Assembly (NCBI RefSeq): GCF_018224955.1
Contig: NZ_JAGTUU010000005.1
Coordinates: forward strand, 248,001-312,000
DNA length: 64,000 nt
Reading direction: 5' to 3'
DNA from: Thetidibacter halocola
GTDB lineage: Bacteria; Pseudomonadota; Alphaproteobacteria; Rhodobacterales; Rhodobacteraceae
The position numbers and the translations under genes were made by a program. Below the pieces are notes generated by a model. It had not been told where the DNA came from and did no database searches. It saw nothing but the letters and a program-made list of their open reading frames with translations. Below, piece after piece: positions 62,069-64,000 of this stretch; within the stretch, counting starts at the first letter, position 1; the number at the start of each line of letters is the position of its first letter.

Positions 62069-62196
62069 AAGCACATCGCCAGGCACATTTCGTTTTGCGC
62101 GAGGGGCGCCACGACCTATGGTTGTCCCCAGTTGAGACCACCGGGGCGCAGCCCCTGCAAGCATTGAAGCAAGTCTGTTGAATAGCGGGGGGCGCC

Positions 62197-64000
62197 ATGG
62201 CCGTCTACAAGACCACCCTGAATTTCGAGGCTGAGGACCAGTCGCTCTGGGGGCCGTTCGGGGCGCCGAACCTGACGATCGACACTGGCGACGACCTGAT
62301 CTGGAGGACCGGCGGCAGCACCGATGTGGGCTTTGACGTGCTCGGCAACGGGTTCGAGGCCGAGGCCTATCTTGATCTCACCATCGGTCTTTACGCCTTC
62401 GCCAGCCTCGGCAGCACCGGCAGTTTCGGCGCCAGCCTGTCGATGGATGTCTACGCCACCATGCCGGGCGGCATCCTCATCGACACCTGGAACTCGGGCC
62501 AGACAGGAATTCCGCAGACCTTTGACGTCAGTTTCGACGCCTGGACACTGCATCGCGCCAGCCTCGAAACCAGCGGTTTCGGCTCCGGTGCCAGTGCCGG
62601 GCTGCATTTCGTTCTGGGGATCGAGGCGGGGTTGCGGAACGGCAGCTACTGGCACTGGTTCGGCGGCGACGATTTCGCGGATTTCAAGCTGATCGACCTC
62701 GACTTTTCCGAGCCGCTGGAAAACTCGATCCCGCTGGTCGAGATCAGCAGCGCCAGTCCGGAATTCGAACTGGAACTGACCCAGGGCATCACCATCACCG
62801 CGCGCCTGCCCACCGGCGCCGACACCGAGGCCCAGGTCAGCTATTCCAGCGGCGACGCGCCGGTGATCACCGCCTCGGGGGCGTCGGACACCCGCTTCAT
62901 CTCTCTCGATGCCGACCTGGACGAGTTGCTGGTGCGCTTCGCGTCCAAGATCCCCGGCGTCGGCGCTGTCATCAAGGGGCTGGGCGAGACCGTCTTTGCC
63001 GAGCACAAGTTCGACCTGAACGACTACATCCCCTTCATCCCGCGCGGCAAGCTGGTGCTGTCGGCCACCGCTCTGGATATCGGCGCCTCGGCCGGGCTGG
63101 TCATCACGGAAAAGAACACGCTGGATTTCGGCGGCGGCGACACCACCCCCGACGTGGCGGTGACGTTGCGCTCGGACAATGGCACGCCCACCAACATGCT
63201 GGACGACCAGGTGCTGACCACCACGCTGGGCGGCACGGTGACCTTCGACCGGCCGATCTACAATGCCCCGGTCAAGCCCGGCCAGGAAGGCATGGAGCAG
63301 GTCGGCGACATCGGCGAGATCAACGTCCACGCCACCTATTCGCTGCCCGACGTGCGGTTCGATCACGAGATCGGATTGGGGCTGAACGCGGTCTTCACCA
63401 TCGAGGCGCTCCAGGCCGAGCTGGGCGGATCCTGGGTGCCGTCCTTCCTGCAGGTGGCATTCGGCCCTCTGCTGTCGCTGGAACTGCCCGATGGCGGCTT
63501 TACGCTGGACCTGTTCAGCGTGCCGCTGCCCGGCTTCGACATGGCGTCGAACGCGTTCAACACCGTCACCGACACCTACGAGATCTTCTTTACCACCGAG
63601 CTTGCGCCCGGCCAGAGCACGGAGGCGGACCTCGAAAGCCCGAACGCGCGGCAGGCGGTGATCGATTATCGCGAGGCGCGCCAGCAGAACAGCAAGGAAA
63701 CGGCGGCAGCGCTCAACGATCTGTTCACGGTGCCCTTTCGGGAGTTGGCGATCGGGGCAGGCGTCAGCAACCTGATCCCCACCGACGGTGGCGGGCCCTA
63801 TACCGGCGGCGCGTTCCTGGCGACCTGGGACGGGAACCAGAATTCGATCATTTCAGACGTCCGCGTGTATAACGGCCTCTACGCGATCAACACCTTCCCC
63901 GACAATGCCGGGCGGTTGACCGCGAACATGTCGGATGCCGCGTCGGGTGGTACGATGCTGCTGGGGTCGCCAATGCGGTTCGACACGGCGAACATCTCGG
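62197..64000 (+). CDS. N-terminal part of a very long acidic, probably secreted protein
   Basis: Open from ATG 62197 (behind a GCGGGGGG stretch) to the window end, 601 codons and no stop. There is no signal peptide or membrane helix, almost no Lys and no Cys in the visible part, and many Asp, Gly, Thr and Ser: features of large proteins secreted by type I (RTX) systems, whose export signal is at the far C-terminus. Segments such as GYGIEAG-like AGLHFVLGIEAGLRNG and VSYSSGDAPVITASG suggest beta-rich repeats. No known domain is recognised. The window cuts it, so total length, RTX repeats and any partner export genes are unseen. Confidence 0.75.
   Translation, partial: MAVYKTTLNFEAEDQSLWGPFGAPNLTIDTGDDLIWRTGGSTDVGFDVLGNGFEAEAYLDLTIGLYAFASLGSTGSFGASLSMDVYATMPGGILIDTWNSGQTGIPQTFDVSFDAWTLHRASLETSGFGSGASAGLHFVLGIEAGLRNGSYWHWFGGDDFADFKLIDLDFSEPLENSIPLVEISSASPEFELELTQGITITARLPTGADTEAQVSYSSGDAPVITASGASDTRFISLDADLDELLVRFASKIPGVGAVIKGLGETVFAEHKFDLNDYIPFIPRGKLVLSATALDIGASAGLVITEKNTLDFGGGDTTPDVAVTLRSDNGTPTNMLDDQVLTTTLGGTVTFDRPIYNAPVKPGQEGMEQVGDIGEINVHATYSLPDVRFDHEIGLGLNAVFTIEALQAELGGSWVPSFLQVAFGPLLSLELPDGGFTLDLFSVPLPGFDMASNAFNTVTDTYEIFFTTELAPGQSTEADLESPNARQAVIDYREARQQNSKETAAALNDLFTVPFRELAIGAGVSNLIPTDGGGPYTGGAFLATWDGNQNSIISDVRVYNGLYAINTFPDNAGRLTANMSDAASGGTMLLGSPMRFDTANIS

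Noticed and set aside
62116-63366. A 416-codon minus-strand frame opposite the long acidic protein.
   Set aside because: The plus-strand frame begins with an ATG and ribosome site and is open for all 601 codons; the opposite frame is an arginine/glycine-rich shadow.

Overview
This window reads as chromosomal DNA of an alphaproteobacterium, most likely a Rhodobacterales / Roseobacter-group member. It is visibly G+C-rich. The gene content and order fit that group: a short 446-aa ProS, an HdaA-type DnaA regulator, single-chain methylmalonyl-CoA mutase, a DUF4174 protein, TRAP transport, a partial beta-ketoadipate cluster and the mreCD-mrdA-rodA cell-shape cluster. The genus cannot be decided from the sequence alone. 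Assignments rest on reading the translated proteins for family motifs; no database search was run.

Layout. 1-4.2 kb: lipoprotein, DUF4174 protein, sulfotransferase-like protein and methylmalonyl-CoA mutase. 4.3-4.6 kb: a wrecked nhaA (Na+/H+ antiporter) that keeps only its two ends. 4.7-8 kb: VOC, GNAT, TerB/DnaJ-like, endo/exonuclease-phosphatase-like and small secreted proteins. 8-15 kb (minus strand): AI-2E-type permease, hdaA, ppk1 and ppx, with a lone flagellin gene between the two polyphosphate genes. 15.2-16.9 kb: a membrane pentapeptide-repeat protein whose gene carries eleven 30-bp tandem repeats. 17-25 kb: proS, a serine hydrolase, a MacB-like ABC exporter with its fusion protein, a small lipoprotein and an L,D-transpeptidase. 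25.2 kb: tRNA-Gly(TCC), then an MsbA-like exporter.

27.4-30.3 kb: pcaD, an alpha/beta hydrolase and pcaB. 30.4-37 kb: an MFS pump, then a catabolic block of alcohol dehydrogenase, enolase-superfamily dehydratase, ArsR-type regulator, amidase and proline-racemase-family protein. 37-44 kb: DUF924, acyl-CoA ligase, FKBP, haloacid dehalogenase, hydrolase, truB and a CurA-like reductase. 44-48.9 kb: a CoA-ligase / MaoC / ACAD10-11-type dehydrogenase / aminoglycoside-phosphotransferase-like kinase / thioesterase operon that may degrade 4-hydroxyacids. 49-54.6 kb (minus): 2-hydroxyacid dehydrogenase, rodA, mrdA, mreD and mreC without an adjacent mreB. 54.7-55.9 kb: an MHYT-LytTR sensor-regulator. 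56.1-62 kb: a TRAP transporter with an SDR and a feruloyl-CoA-synthase-like ligase, behind an elaborate leader (TATAAT box, palindrome, 25-codon leader ORF, strong hairpin). 62.2 kb to the end: the 5' part of a very long, signal-less, cysteine-free acidic protein that runs off the window.

The strongest unexplained signal is a family of intergenic elements about 50-60 bp long. Four full copies and two variants were found between genes from 27 to 59 kb. They share two stacked hairpins and the tail GGCAAGATGAAG, and the second hairpin shows compensatory base changes between copies, which suggests a structured RNA or mobile repeat.
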